NCBI GenBank assembly: GCA_002786025.1
Contig: NHNW01000068.1
Location: 1 to 64,000, forward strand
From: Zasmidium citrigriseum
Taxonomy: Eukaryota; Ascomycota; Dothideomycetes; Mycosphaerellales; Mycosphaerellaceae
Length of the DNA: 64,000 nucleotides
Direction of reading: 5' to 3'
Part shown: piece by piece, positions 46,051 to 55,120 of the stretch
How positions within the stretch are numbered: position 1 is the first letter of the stretch
How the letters are laid out: every line of letters starts with the position of its first letter
Notes under the pieces: generated by a model
What the model was told of the DNA's origin: nothing
Databases searched by the model: none
Seen by the model: only the letters and a program-made list of their open reading frames with translations
Made by a program: the position numbers and the translations under genes

Positions 46051-47593
46051 CTACTGCTTGGGAAGATCATCCTCCCCTTGAGTAGCAGCATTGCTAGCCT
46101 TCGGACCCTTCAGGAAGAATCTCTGAGCTTCTTCCTCGAGGCTCTTCTGCTTGATGAAGCCATCTCGCATCTTGGTGTTTGTGATCCACCGGCTCTTGGT
46201 CCACGTCAGGTTCTCGATCTCTCTGGAGTGCTTATCCGTCTTTTGTTGGAGCTCGTCGGTCTTTTGTTGGAGCTCGTCGGTCTTCTGTTGGAGCTCACCG
46301 GTCTTCTGTTGCAGCTCACCGGTCGTCTGTTGGAGCTTATAACGTAGATCGCAGAAGTTGTTGGGCTCCTCCTGGATCGACTCCTCACGACGCTTGACGC
46401 GGCCCTTGAGTTCTTCAATCTCGCTCTCGTATTTCGCCTGCATCGCATCCACCTCACGCTTGGCTTTGTTCTCAGATGGATCCCCGGCCTCCTGATTATT
46501 CGTGCCCTTATTAGCGAGCTGCTCTTCCAGTGCCTTCACTTTATTTTGCAGCGCGAGCTTCTCCTCCACCAACACGCTGTTGTCTGCAGTTCTCCTAACG
46601 TAGGTGTCGCTATCGTCGCGAATGCGCTTCTGCGCCTTCTCGAGCAGCACGCGGAAGGTCTCAGCACTCGATGACGAAGCCTGCACTCTCTCATCGGCTT
46701 TCTGCTTTGCAGCTTCGAGCTCTTTCTTCTGCTGTGCAAGGATCTCTGGGAGGTGAGGATTCTTTGCCTGCATCTTCTCGCGAAGAATTCTCTGCTTATC
46801 ACGCTGCAGTTGCGTCTTCTCTTGCTCGAGTCCGCTCTTGGCCTGTTTAAGCTCGCTGTTCTCTTGCTCAAGGTCGCCGTTACTTTGCTCGAGTTCAACG
46901 TTCTCCAGCTCGAGGTCGCTCTTCTCTTGCTCCAGCTTGTTCTTCTGCCGCTCAAGTTCACTCTTCTCGTGCTCCAGCTGAGACTTGTCTTGCTTACGTT
47001 GAGCAGCTTCAAGCTCGAACTGCGCGGAGCGGCCCTCGAGGTCATCGATTTCCGTGTTCTTGTTGGCGATTTCCTGTTGCAGCTCATTATTTGCCTCTCT
47101 CTCATGCTCGACGAGCTGAATGAATCGAGCGATCACCTCTGCGGGACTGTCGAAACTATCGCGCTCTTCGCTCATGTAGCTGCTTGCCTGGTCGACCATG
47201 AGACGAAACTGATCTTCCATGGCTTTCTTCGCCTCGAGCGCCTGACTCAGCGCCTGCTCTGTGAAGATGTCGGAGCTATCACTGGCTTCCTCGTCGGACC
47301 GGTCATCCTCTGTGGTCTGCCGCTTGACCGTCTAGAACATGTTAGCCTTGTCGAGTCACAACAGTAGCCATGCTACATACCTTGTCTAGTGCAGCCTTCT
47401 TGCGGCGGCTCACCATCGTTCGGCGCCGACCTCCATTGCCAGAGTTACCAGTGTCTCCATAGTCGGCATCAGGGCTGTCGGACTTGACTGTGTGTACAGA
47501 TTAGCCCTGTCTGTACATATTCAGTCAGAGAGACTTGCCTCGACTCATCTTGGTCTTGCTATTCTTGGCCTTATCGGCCGGCGTGTCGGCCAT
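46051..47593 (-). CDS. Long coiled-coil protein, unknown function
   Basis: Exons 47539-47593, 47381-47487 and 46051-47331 give 480 residues. The first intron (47488-47538) has a GC donor in the strong AG|GCAAGT context; no GT site keeps the frame. The second is 49 nt, GT-AG. Residues 1-60 are basic and hydrophilic (GRRRTMVSRRKKAALDK), a possible nuclear localisation signal. From about residue 120 to 430 the protein is an uninterrupted coiled coil (LELENVELEQSNGDLEQ.. and so on). Near 370-405 four or five in-frame heptad repeats ELQQKTD are encoded by a 21-bp tandem repeat. No enzymatic motif seen. Flanked on both sides by the gene-like repeat family. Could be a structural or scaffold protein. 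Confidence 0.75.
46238..46337. repeat. 21-bp coding minisatellite
   Basis: Four full units (46238-46258, 46259-46279, 46280-46300, 46301-46321) and a partial fifth. Units 1 and 2 are identical; the others differ at a few sites. On the minus strand each encodes seven residues of the ELQQKT(D/G) heptad in the coiled-coil gene. Confidence 0.9.
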
Positions 47594-47839
47594 GGTCGAG
47601 GACGGCAGGGGATAGGGAAATTGGTGAGTTTGCGTTCGGGCGGGACTTGCGAGATCCTGGACGAGTCGATGGGATTCTCAGTGGAAGGAGGGAACGGCGG
47701 GGATGTCCGAGGAGCGAGGTGCAGAAATGTAGTAGGAAGCGAGGTCGGGGGTGTTGCATGGAGGGGCCTCGAAAGAATGCGTTCTTATGACAGTTTCAGG
47801 GATCAGTGAATCTGTCGCTCGCGTCACGTTTTGCCCAAA

Positions 47840-49330
47840 GCTGAAGAATATTCACTTGCCCGCGCGCGCTAGCGATTTGATTGGCTCGTGACGCTTCAGT
47901 CACGGGCCGTGCGTCGCCCGCCGAAATTCTTATACTCTATCTCCTTCCTTCTTCATCCTTTGTCGTCCCTTCCGCCGTTGCTCCTCCCGACCTGATCATC
48001 ATGCACGCCGCATCTTTCCTCACGCGACGACAGCTCGATACCAAACCGCCCGACGGCAATGACGAAGTATGCGCGCCCAGCCTCGAAACCGACGCCATCC
48101 GCCGAACTCAAAGCATTCGTCGTCGCGTACCCAGTGGGACTGCCCTGAAGATAGATTGGCTCCTTGCGAGCCATCTGCAATTGCCCATTGGAACGCCACG
48201 ATTGAAGCGCCGCTTGTACTGTACCCAGATTCGTGACTTTCGAGTCCGTAGCTGCAAGGCTCTGCCTATGTGTGCTCTCTGGAACGCTACATTCGGACAG
48301 TGCTACACTAGTGCACTCAGTCGTGTTGTCATCCCCGCTCGGCAGAGCCTTCAAGGTTCCTGTCGGTCGGTGGGCGTCGACATACTGACCGCTCTTGTGG
48401 CCGCGCCAGGACTCTTGCGAACCCAGATCGAGTGACAAGGTTGTTCTGAAGTTCTTCACAGCTGGCAACCTCAGCTTCTGTCTCTCTGGCCGCAGTCTTT
48501 GGTTGCTCGTCCTTCGTCGCCGCCATCCGCCCCCTCCGACACTCTCGCCGCCCGCTTCAACAACGCACCACCTCGTCCACCCTCCCTCCGATCTGTAAAG
48601 CACGATCGAACGACGACTCCATCAAAGATCACTCAGTGTCCGCGTACCCAGCACGCGCCTACCTGAAGATAGGAGCTCCATACCATGGAATCCTGCAACA
48701 GCCTGCTGGAACGCACACTGAAGCGCCCTGTGGTAGCGCTACCCAAGTTCGTGGCTCTTCCAAGAGTCCGTATCCCTTTGGCGATCCTTGGAAGCGTCCA
48801 CTCGGAAGCGCGACATCAGTGCACTCAGGAGCAGGTCTCCTACAGCAGTCTCCCGAGATCTAGTGCGTGCATAAGGTGGCTTCAGAGCATTTAGTCTCGA
48901 GAACATCTTTTCCCGCTGGTCGAGGTTTGAGTGTGGCGCCTGGAGTCCTGCCTTGCCCGTCTCCTTTAGCAGTCTCCCAAAGCTGAGCATGTGTACATCT
49001 TGTTCCTGCCGGTGGAGGTTTGAGTGTGGCGACTGGAGATGAGCCCTGACCGCTTTTGTCGCCGCGCCAAAGCTTTAGCGTAACAGGTTCGTTCCACGTA
49101 TCCCTGGGTTGTTTCTGCAGTTCTTCACTGTCAGCAATCTTTGTGCGATCCCTGCCGCGGCTTTGGTTGATTGGACAACGCCGAGCGTATGTATTATGAT
49201 ATGACCGTAGATGTGTGTGGGCATTCGGCCCACCAGAAGCTGACATGTGTAGGCCATCAGTATCTAGCACTCGGCTGCTGGGTGCTGGAGGCTTCCAACA
49301 AGCTAGAATTGCTTTGACAAAGAATCGATT
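47840..49330 (+). repeat. Gene-like repeat family, locus 2 (two units)
   Basis: Unit 1 (about 47840-48500) starts with a stretch resembling the locus 1 leader, including TTGATTGGCTCGTGACG and CGCCCGCCG. Then come CGTACCCAGTGGG..CTGAAGATAG, GTGCACTCAG, CCGCTCTTGTGGCCG and GAAGTTCTTCAC. It contains a 144-codon open frame from an ATG at 48001. Unit 2 (about 48600-49330) repeats these landmarks (CGCGTACCCAGCACG, GCGACATCAGTGCAC, CGCTTTTGTCGCCGCG, GCAGTTCTTCAC) and ends with the hairpin block and the HQYLA...CWVLEAS exon. Similarity is patchy and frames do not agree over long distances, so it is listed as a decaying gene family rather than as genes. Confidence 0.65.
49187..49252 (+). other. Intron-like conserved hairpin block, copy 2
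   Basis: 66 nt, beginning GTATGT, with gctgacat before the terminal GTGTAG. Core identical to copies 1 and 3 over 29 nt; hairpin GTGGGC-ATTCG-GCCCAC with a 6-bp stem. Followed by an exon reading HQYLALGCWVLEAS. Confidence 0.6.
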
Positions 49331-49539
49331 TTGGGAAGGGAGACGGAGGTGCTAATTTGAGAATGCTTCTTTGTTCGAGCGGGATCATACAAACTAATTA
49401 TGCAGAGAATCGCAGAGTCATGGCCAAAGAATCTAGTCTCGGCCGGCAGTGCTTCTCTGGAGCCTTTCCAGTATGTAGAAAGCTGCTCAGCTCTCTCTAT
49501 ATCCCCCAATTTCCCAGAGCTCTCTCGCCGCTTGATCGC

Positions 49540-50881
49540 CTATTCAATGGCTTCGTCATGCTCTTCGTCATCGAGATCGATGCCCTCATCACCTCCCACG
49601 GCTTCGTCAGAATCAGTCTCCTCGCGCTCGTCCTCCATGAACTCAAGCAGCTTCTCGACCAGACTCTTGAGCTGGACAAGCTGCATCTCTCTCTCCTCCC
49701 GCACATTTCTCAGCGCCTGCAGCTGATCATTCGTTCCCCCTCTCCTCGTTGCTTTCTTGGGAAACGCATCGATCTTCGCCTCATGCACCTCCATATCCAG
49801 CCTCAGCTTCACCATGCCAGTCTTCGCAGATATCAGGCAGAGAGCCAATTGAGTGACGAGGTCCTCACGGCCCAGCTCGTCGAACTCCCTGTCAAACTCC
49901 TGGTCCATCTCCTCGCTCTCGTCAAGTAAGACCCGCAGCATTCTGCCGATGAGCGAGAATCGCTGCTGATGGTATGCGTGGCGCTCTTGCAGCTGTATAT
50001 CCTGCGGATTGGCATCGTACTTGTATGCCGCCTCTTCGTGTGCTCTCAGTAGTGCTGCCACGCCGTGGCGCATGCTCTCCAGGCTCTGGTACAGACGGCC
50101 AAACAGTCCTTCGGCATCGAATGAAGGCTCCTTCGGCGGCTCTTCAATTGTCTCACTGGCCGTCGCCTTGCCCTTCTCTCTCCTAGCCTTCGCCTGGTCC
50201 CGTCGCTCTTGCCGCTGTCTCTTCTCATCCTCACGATCTAGCTTGGCCTTCGCCTCAAGCCTCTCGGCATGCGCTTGAGTAGCGATCTCCAATCTCCGCC
50301 GGAATGCAGGGTGCCGTGCCGCCGGTAGGTATGCGAAGAGGCGTTCAATCTCGAGGTCCAGGGGGATACGCTGCGTAAGGTCGGCCCTTCCAAGCTGTGC
50401 GCTGATGATCTCGAGGCCATTATTGCCGTAATTCTCTGGGCGACGGCGATCATCAGGCGGTAGATTCTCTACCCTCCTCTTCGCTTCCTTCTCTCTATCT
50501 TGCAGGAGTTCGGTCTCGAAGCGCCCATCGTGCTTGTTCCTGTAGTAGTGCAGGATACAATCTTTCGCAGTTCTACCGGCGATCTGCTTGCTGATCCACA
50601 GAAAGTCCTTGGGGGAATGCTACGGTAGTGTCAGTGGTGTCTCCGTCCGTACTGCTTCAGATCGTGGGTCTAACCTTGGACGCAATGGCAAAGTCGAGCT
50701 GCTCTTCCAAGGAGAACCCATTATAGTACTTGTGGAGATCAAGAACGATAGGTGCCTGATTAGGAGCCACCAAGCGATTCACGTCGATAAATCGGCGCTG
50801 CGCTCGGAAGGGGATCTGGTCGGGAATATGGGTCCAGTCGAGGCCGTGCGCGCCATCTCTCTCGCTCGAGTCGCCGTCCAT
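49540..50881 (-). CDS. SANT/Myb-domain protein with coiled coil
   Basis: Exons 50675-50881 and 49540-50619 (55-nt intron, GTTAGA donor) give 428 residues. The intron falls inside a SANT domain and its removal restores it: LEEQLDFAIASK-HSPKDFLWISKQIAGRTAKDCILHYYRNKH (about residues 58-100). This form, with WISKQIAGRTAKDC, is the histone-tail or corepressor type of SANT rather than a DNA-binding Myb repeat. The rest is charged and helical: an Arg/Lys/Glu-rich coiled coil (AERLEAKAKLDREDEKRQRQERR), a hel-rich centre and an acidic C-terminus (DSDEAVGGDEGIDLDDEEHDE). Likely a nuclear chromatin-associated factor; partners unknown. Neighbouring coiled-coil gene is on the same strand. Confidence 0.8.
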
Positions 50882-51654
50882 GCTGTTGCTTACTTCTATA
50901 GCACACTATTAGATCAGACTCGAATCGGAGATGCGGACAGAGAACATACAAATGTGTAATATTCTTACAGCTGAGGTTGTGGCGCGGTTGGCGTGAAGAA
51001 GGCTCGACGAGAAATAGGCAAACGGGGCGTCGAAGCGGGCGGAATCTGTTTGTATGAGTGAGAAGGAAAGCGCATCAGCTAGCGGGCCATCGCTGCTGCG
51101 GGAGCAAGCGCGCTCGCGCTGCCAACATTCACATGGATGGCGCGAGCTTTGCGCTAGTATACAATAGGAAGTTATCTTCTAATTTATCAGTCATGTCAAA
51201 GTCCTCTTTACAAGTTGAGTAATTGTGCTCCTGTACCACGATCGTGCAGGCTGACGGTGTGAAGCCTCGCACGTGGCCCTCACATGGCGGATGCCTGGCG
51301 CCAACGCTGCATTGTCTTCACCGCATCTAGAACCCGCGATGACATCCCCAGCTTATGGTTGGTCGCCAGGACACTGCAGCCGTCTTTCGATGGCTTTGTA
51401 CTCGCCAAATCCTGCGAGATTGATTCTGATATCGATTCGCTTTGATCACCTCTTTGTTTCGGTAGTTCCCGTGCCTTCAATAGCAGCGCGGCTGATGCTT
51501 AAAGACTCCCACCTCCACATCCATCCTATGTCAAGTCCTGTTCCTCGTCTTTTCGTTTATATCGTTTCCTTACCATTCTATACTTGTCATTCGTTAAGTC
51601 AGTCTTGACTACCACATTCGTTATCCACCACACTCGTTTTCATATATAAGCAAA
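50882..51654. other. Divergent intergenic region
   Basis: Between the SANT gene (minus) and the thaumatin-like gene (plus). No coding pattern supported. TATATAAG at 51643-51650 is too near the ATG at 51655 to be a core promoter element. Confidence 0.5.
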
Positions 51655-52239
51655 ATGTACACTACGGGGCTGGTCCTCTCCACGCTCTTCGCGAGCATCG
51701 CCGTTGCCGCACCGGCTGACAAGAATATCGCTATGCAATCTCGCAGCGACGATACCTTCAAGATCCAAGTCTGGAACAACTGCCCCTTTCCAAAGCAAGT
51801 CGCTCTCTACCAGATCACGCAAGACTTTCAGATGCTGCAGAAGTCTACACCAGCAAACATCGCTCCAAAGGGACATAAGACGATCGAAGCACCATACAAT
51901 GCTTTGGGCATGAGACTTTCCGGCCATGCTGAATGGGGAACTGCTTCTCAATGGAACACTCAGGCTTTGTTTGAGTTCGGCTACAGCAACTACATGGGTA
52001 AAGATGGAACAGCCTATAATCTCAGCGTTATGGAAGGCAGTGACAAAGACATTGGCATTGGAGCTTACCCAATTCCTAATGGTAAGGGTAGCAAGAAATG
52101 CCCAGCCAAGACTTGCTTTCCTTGGAATTGTCCTCTGGATCAGGGATGGACGAATCCCAACCAGATTCAGGATGCAAGTCCCGCTGATACCGTCTGCTAC
52201 CAAGGAAAGACGGACTTCAAGGTCATCTTCTGCCCATAG
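51655..52239 (+). CDS. Secreted thaumatin-like (BYS1-type) small protein
   Basis: Single exon, 194 residues. Signal peptide MYTTGLVLSTLFASIAVAA. The mature part begins with FKIQVWNNCPFPKQVALYQI, the strand-turn pattern of the thaumatin/BYS1 superfamily, where an Asn-Asn-Cys is followed by a Pro and a hydrophobic strand. It continues with LEFGYS-like FEFGYSNY, an AYNLSVMEGSD segment, and a Cys-rich C-terminal region (KKCPAKTCFPWNCPL, TVCYQGKTDF.., IFCP). Six Cys could pair. These secreted proteins are small, extracellular and sometimes effector-like. Assignment to the superfamily rests on pattern only. Independent neighbours. Confidence 0.6.
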   Translation: MYTTGLVLSTLFASIAVAAPADKNIAMQSRSDDTFKIQVWNNCPFPKQVALYQITQDFQMLQKSTPANIAPKGHKTIEAPYNALGMRLSGHAEWGTASQWNTQALFEFGYSNYMGKDGTAYNLSVMEGSDKDIGIGAYPIPNGKGSKKCPAKTCFPWNCPLDQGWTNPNQIQDASPADTVCYQGKTDFKVIFCP

Positions 52240-52336
52240 TTTGAAAAGTAGCTTTGTTCCTGATCGATGATTTCGTAGTCAGTCAGCATTCCCATTGGTC
52301 GAGGTCTACCATCATAAATCCTAGCATTGATGTAGA

Positions 52337-52822
52337 TTAAGCCTTATCCATATACTCCTGATACTGCTCAGCCCTCACAGCCGCAAAACCAAACATCCTC
52401 TGCGTATCAGCAAACTCCTCCACCCGTTTAATCTTCTTCCCAGTCTCTTCCATCTCAGTCAACCAAACATACTCTGCCTCCCACCCCTCAACAGCAGGCT
52501 GGTCTCTAAAGGCCTTAAAGTCCGTCGTCACCAGCAATCTAGCCATAACGATTCGTTTCTCAACATCGACAGCCATGTCAACGATGTCGAAGGTGCAATG
52601 GTCCATGCATTCTCCGAAGAACTTCATGAAGTGTCGATGCTGCTCTTCTCTAATGGGTTCATCGTACGGTGGCGGGAGGGACTCCGTTGGATGGAGGTAA
52701 TGGACACAGTCGGATGTTCGGAGTGGCCAGATAGCTTCTGCATCCCAATGGTTTGGACTTGCGTATGCTTGGCTGTGAGCCGTGGCTGTCGCCTTGAGTG
52801 TATCGTAGAGCTCGCTCGGCAT
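52337..52822 (-). CDS. NTF2-like (SnoaL) domain protein
   Basis: Single exon, 161 residues starting MPSELYDTLKATATAHSQAYASPNHWDAEAIWPLRTSDCVHYLHP. The early helix followed by a tryptophan-containing turn, then TFDIVDMAVDVEKRIVMARLLVTTDFKAFR and EAEYVWLTEMEETGKKIKRVEEFAD, is the alpha-beta layout of NTF2-like proteins. Fungal relatives include polyketide cyclases and enzymes of unknown function. No signal peptide. It converges with the thaumatin-like gene (97 nt between stops). Start ATG chosen over an in-frame GTG two codons upstream. Confidence 0.7.
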   Translation of the reverse strand: MPSELYDTLKATATAHSQAYASPNHWDAEAIWPLRTSDCVHYLHPTESLPPPYDEPIREEQHRHFMKFFGECMDHCTFDIVDMAVDVEKRIVMARLLVTTDFKAFRDQPAVEGWEAEYVWLTEMEETGKKIKRVEEFADTQRMFGFAAVRAEQYQEYMDKA

Positions 52823-53300
52823 TCTCACAATAGGTTGTTGCTGTTAAGTATCTCTCTGTGTGCTTCAAGTTTGGCTGCAGCGCTTGCACTGGCTGACGAG
52901 GCAGAGATGTCCTTTCAAGCGCCTGAAGGGTCTTATACAAACTTGCATAGCCGCACCGTGACAAGCCGAAGATTTCGTCGTCATCTGCTGAAATGCCTTT
53001 TGCTTCGTCGCAGCTGCTCGAAGTAGGACTTAGACTAAACGGACTGTTAGCTCTGTGCAGTAAAGTGTGAACTTAGATCTCAATTGGGAAGGAGTGAAGG
53101 CTTGGCAATCCTGCGGGATCAAGCTGCATAGGCTTGCCTTGATCTTGGTTCTGACTCAAGGTCGGAGGTCGTCTCGGACTTATATACCGATGCCTGGCGT
53201 TTAAATTCGCTGGCCAAGTTCGATCTTTCTTTGCAGGACGGCTCCTGATCCGTCAGCCGTCCAAATATGATTAGTCTTCCGCTTTCGACATGGCTTTTGT
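52823..53300. other. Intergenic, no gene seen
   Basis: Between the NTF2-like start and the aquaporin stop, both minus strand. Presumed promoter of the NTF2-like gene. Nothing else seen. Confidence 0.5.
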
Positions 53301-54517
53301 TCAACTAGCATGCGACTTATGGAAGACTTTCAGAATCGTTGAGAACTTTGATTCCTTCTGCCACGGCGGAACCAAGAAGTAAAAGATGCCGTTCAGCATC
53401 GAAGCCGCCAAAGGCCCGAGCCAGTGTATGTAATGATACTGCATGTCGCTCTTCGCAGTCATCAGGCCGATGCATCTTGCTGGGTTGGCAGCTGAAGGCG
53501 GTCAGCCACTGTTGGTAACTCAAATCTCCTGAACCTACACATTCCACTGTAGCCCGGTTTGACAAAAGCCGAAGTCAGTGACCCAAAGCCAATTGCAACG
53601 CCAACGAATATCGGAGCAAGTGCCGGACCATACACTTTGCCTTGTCGCGGATCAAGACCGACACCAAAAGCCAGGAAGATGAGAATCTGGCAGAACATGT
53701 ACTCGAAAGCGAAGAGTTGGCCGGGCGAAACCAGATTGGGATCGACTGTACAGCCTGGTATCACGCCCTTCACCTGGTCAGCTGCTTTGAAACCTTTGGG
53801 GCCGGCATCACTGACACTTGGAAAGTACCATTCGGCACCCACACACAGCTTCAACCAATAACCTGCAATGATAGCCCCGGTACACTGAGCAGCAATGTAG
53901 AGTACCGCACGAGGGAAGGTCGTCAGGCCTGCAAAGAAAGTGGCCATCGTGATCGTTGGATCTTTGAGTTTTTAGCAACGTCAACGAAACGAAACTGGAA
54001 GCTCCTACTCAGATGGCCCCCAGAGACCGGCCCCAGAACGAAGACGAAGATTGCCAGCCCGAAGAAGTTGGCCAGGGTTGCCGTCAAGACCTGTGCTATC
54101 TGAGAAGCAGCTGACATGGTCAAGCCGGACGCCAATGCACCCAAAGCGAACATCAAAAGACATGTTCCTGCAATTGTCAGACTGATTTGAAAGGACGAGG
54201 TTTAGAACATACCCCATCCTTCCAGAAACGCCATTAGCCAGAGGCTGGGTTCCAAGAAGCCCTTGAGATCGAGCGAGTCCGAAAGACTTCTCAGAGGTGC
54301 CTGGCGTTCAATGGTTAGCAAAAGCGTCAAGGCATCGCTGTAGTGTACTTGCGGCATCTGGCTGCTTCTCCAGAAGACTTCGATCATCTTCATCGTTGGG
54401 ATCTGCAATGAATTCTTGATTGCCTCCAAGTCGTCCAGCGAACTGCACATCTGTGACGGCTTTTCGCATTCTGGGAGGTGCGGCTTCGGTATGCGGTAGT
54501 TTATGTGTTGAAGCCAT
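53301..54517 (-). CDS. Aquaporin/aquaglyceroporin (MIP family)
   Basis: Membrane channel for water or glycerol. Five exons: 54353-54517, 54213-54300, 54009-54167, 53539-53961 and 53301-53491, giving 341 residues. Intron 1 (54301-54352) has a GC donor (GCC|GCAAGT); only this junction gives the family sequence PDAAPLRSL. The other introns are GT-AG, 45-47 nt. Six hydrophobic helices and two half-helix loops are clear. The first NPA motif is altered to NPT (138-140, in GGHLNPTITMATFF), and the second is NPA-R (281-284, in GMSANPARCIG). The N-terminal cytosolic extension contains FAGRLGGNQEFIADP, typical of fungal members. The NPT change and the extra-cellular loop (VKGVIPGCTVDPNLVSPG) may tune selectivity. 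Confidence 0.88.
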
Positions 54518-55120
54518 GGTCGGGTAAGAAGTTTCGTTTTTTCAGCAATGGAATATGGAGAAATCTGATGCATGTTGTGGTGTCCTCAGCTCGTATTCGT
54601 TCTGTCGCACCGACGTTACCAATCATGTGGTAAGCGAGCGATATGGGGTCAGGCTCGGCGCCCAGCAGCCATGGCAAGATTGACGATCGCTGCAGCGCTG
54701 AACAGAATCAGAGATGCGATGCCAGGGAATGGAACCGAGTTTGACTGCGGCTCAAGGGATCATACACCATCGTGCCTGCCTTGATATGATCAGCGACAGG
54801 AGAGCGGAATCGCAGTTTGCTTCACGTTGAGAAACCCACTCCCTACACACACCCTGGTCGCCATATCTGGATTTCATGGTAAGTGTCGTTGCCGTCCTGA
54901 GTACGGTAGTCAGATGAGCACCGTTCAATCCCTAATTTCCAAAGCGTGAGAGTGGAGACTGTTTCCCGGGCCGCTTTGCCGCCGCTTTTGCCTGCGCTTG
55001 TGATAGCGGCCCGGCGAGTGAATGAAAAGCCCCGCACCCATCTGCCGCCTTTTACGTCGCAGGTCGCAATTCTACCACACTTGTTCTACCATCCACTTCT
55101 CACCACTACGACATCAGCAA
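54518..55120. other. Promoter and spacer upstream of the third repeat locus
   Basis: Upstream of the aquaporin and of the repeat locus 3. Contains a GC-rich stretch at 54950-55020 (CCGGGCCGCTTTGCCGCCG..) that may be the leader of the first repeat unit. No gene recognised. Confidence 0.45.

Noticed and set aside
46753..47367. Leu-rich 204-codon plus-strand frame
   Set aside because: Mirror of the Glu/Lys/Gln-rich coiled coil on the minus strand; an antisense artefact.
51643..51650. TATATAAG as TATA box of the thaumatin-like gene
   Set aside because: Ends 4 nt before the ATG, too close for a core promoter TATA box.
54518..54573. Longer aquaporin start at 54573 without the first intron
   Set aside because: That frame runs through but gives no FAGRLGGNQEF extension; the GC-AG splice from 54517 recreates the family N-terminus.
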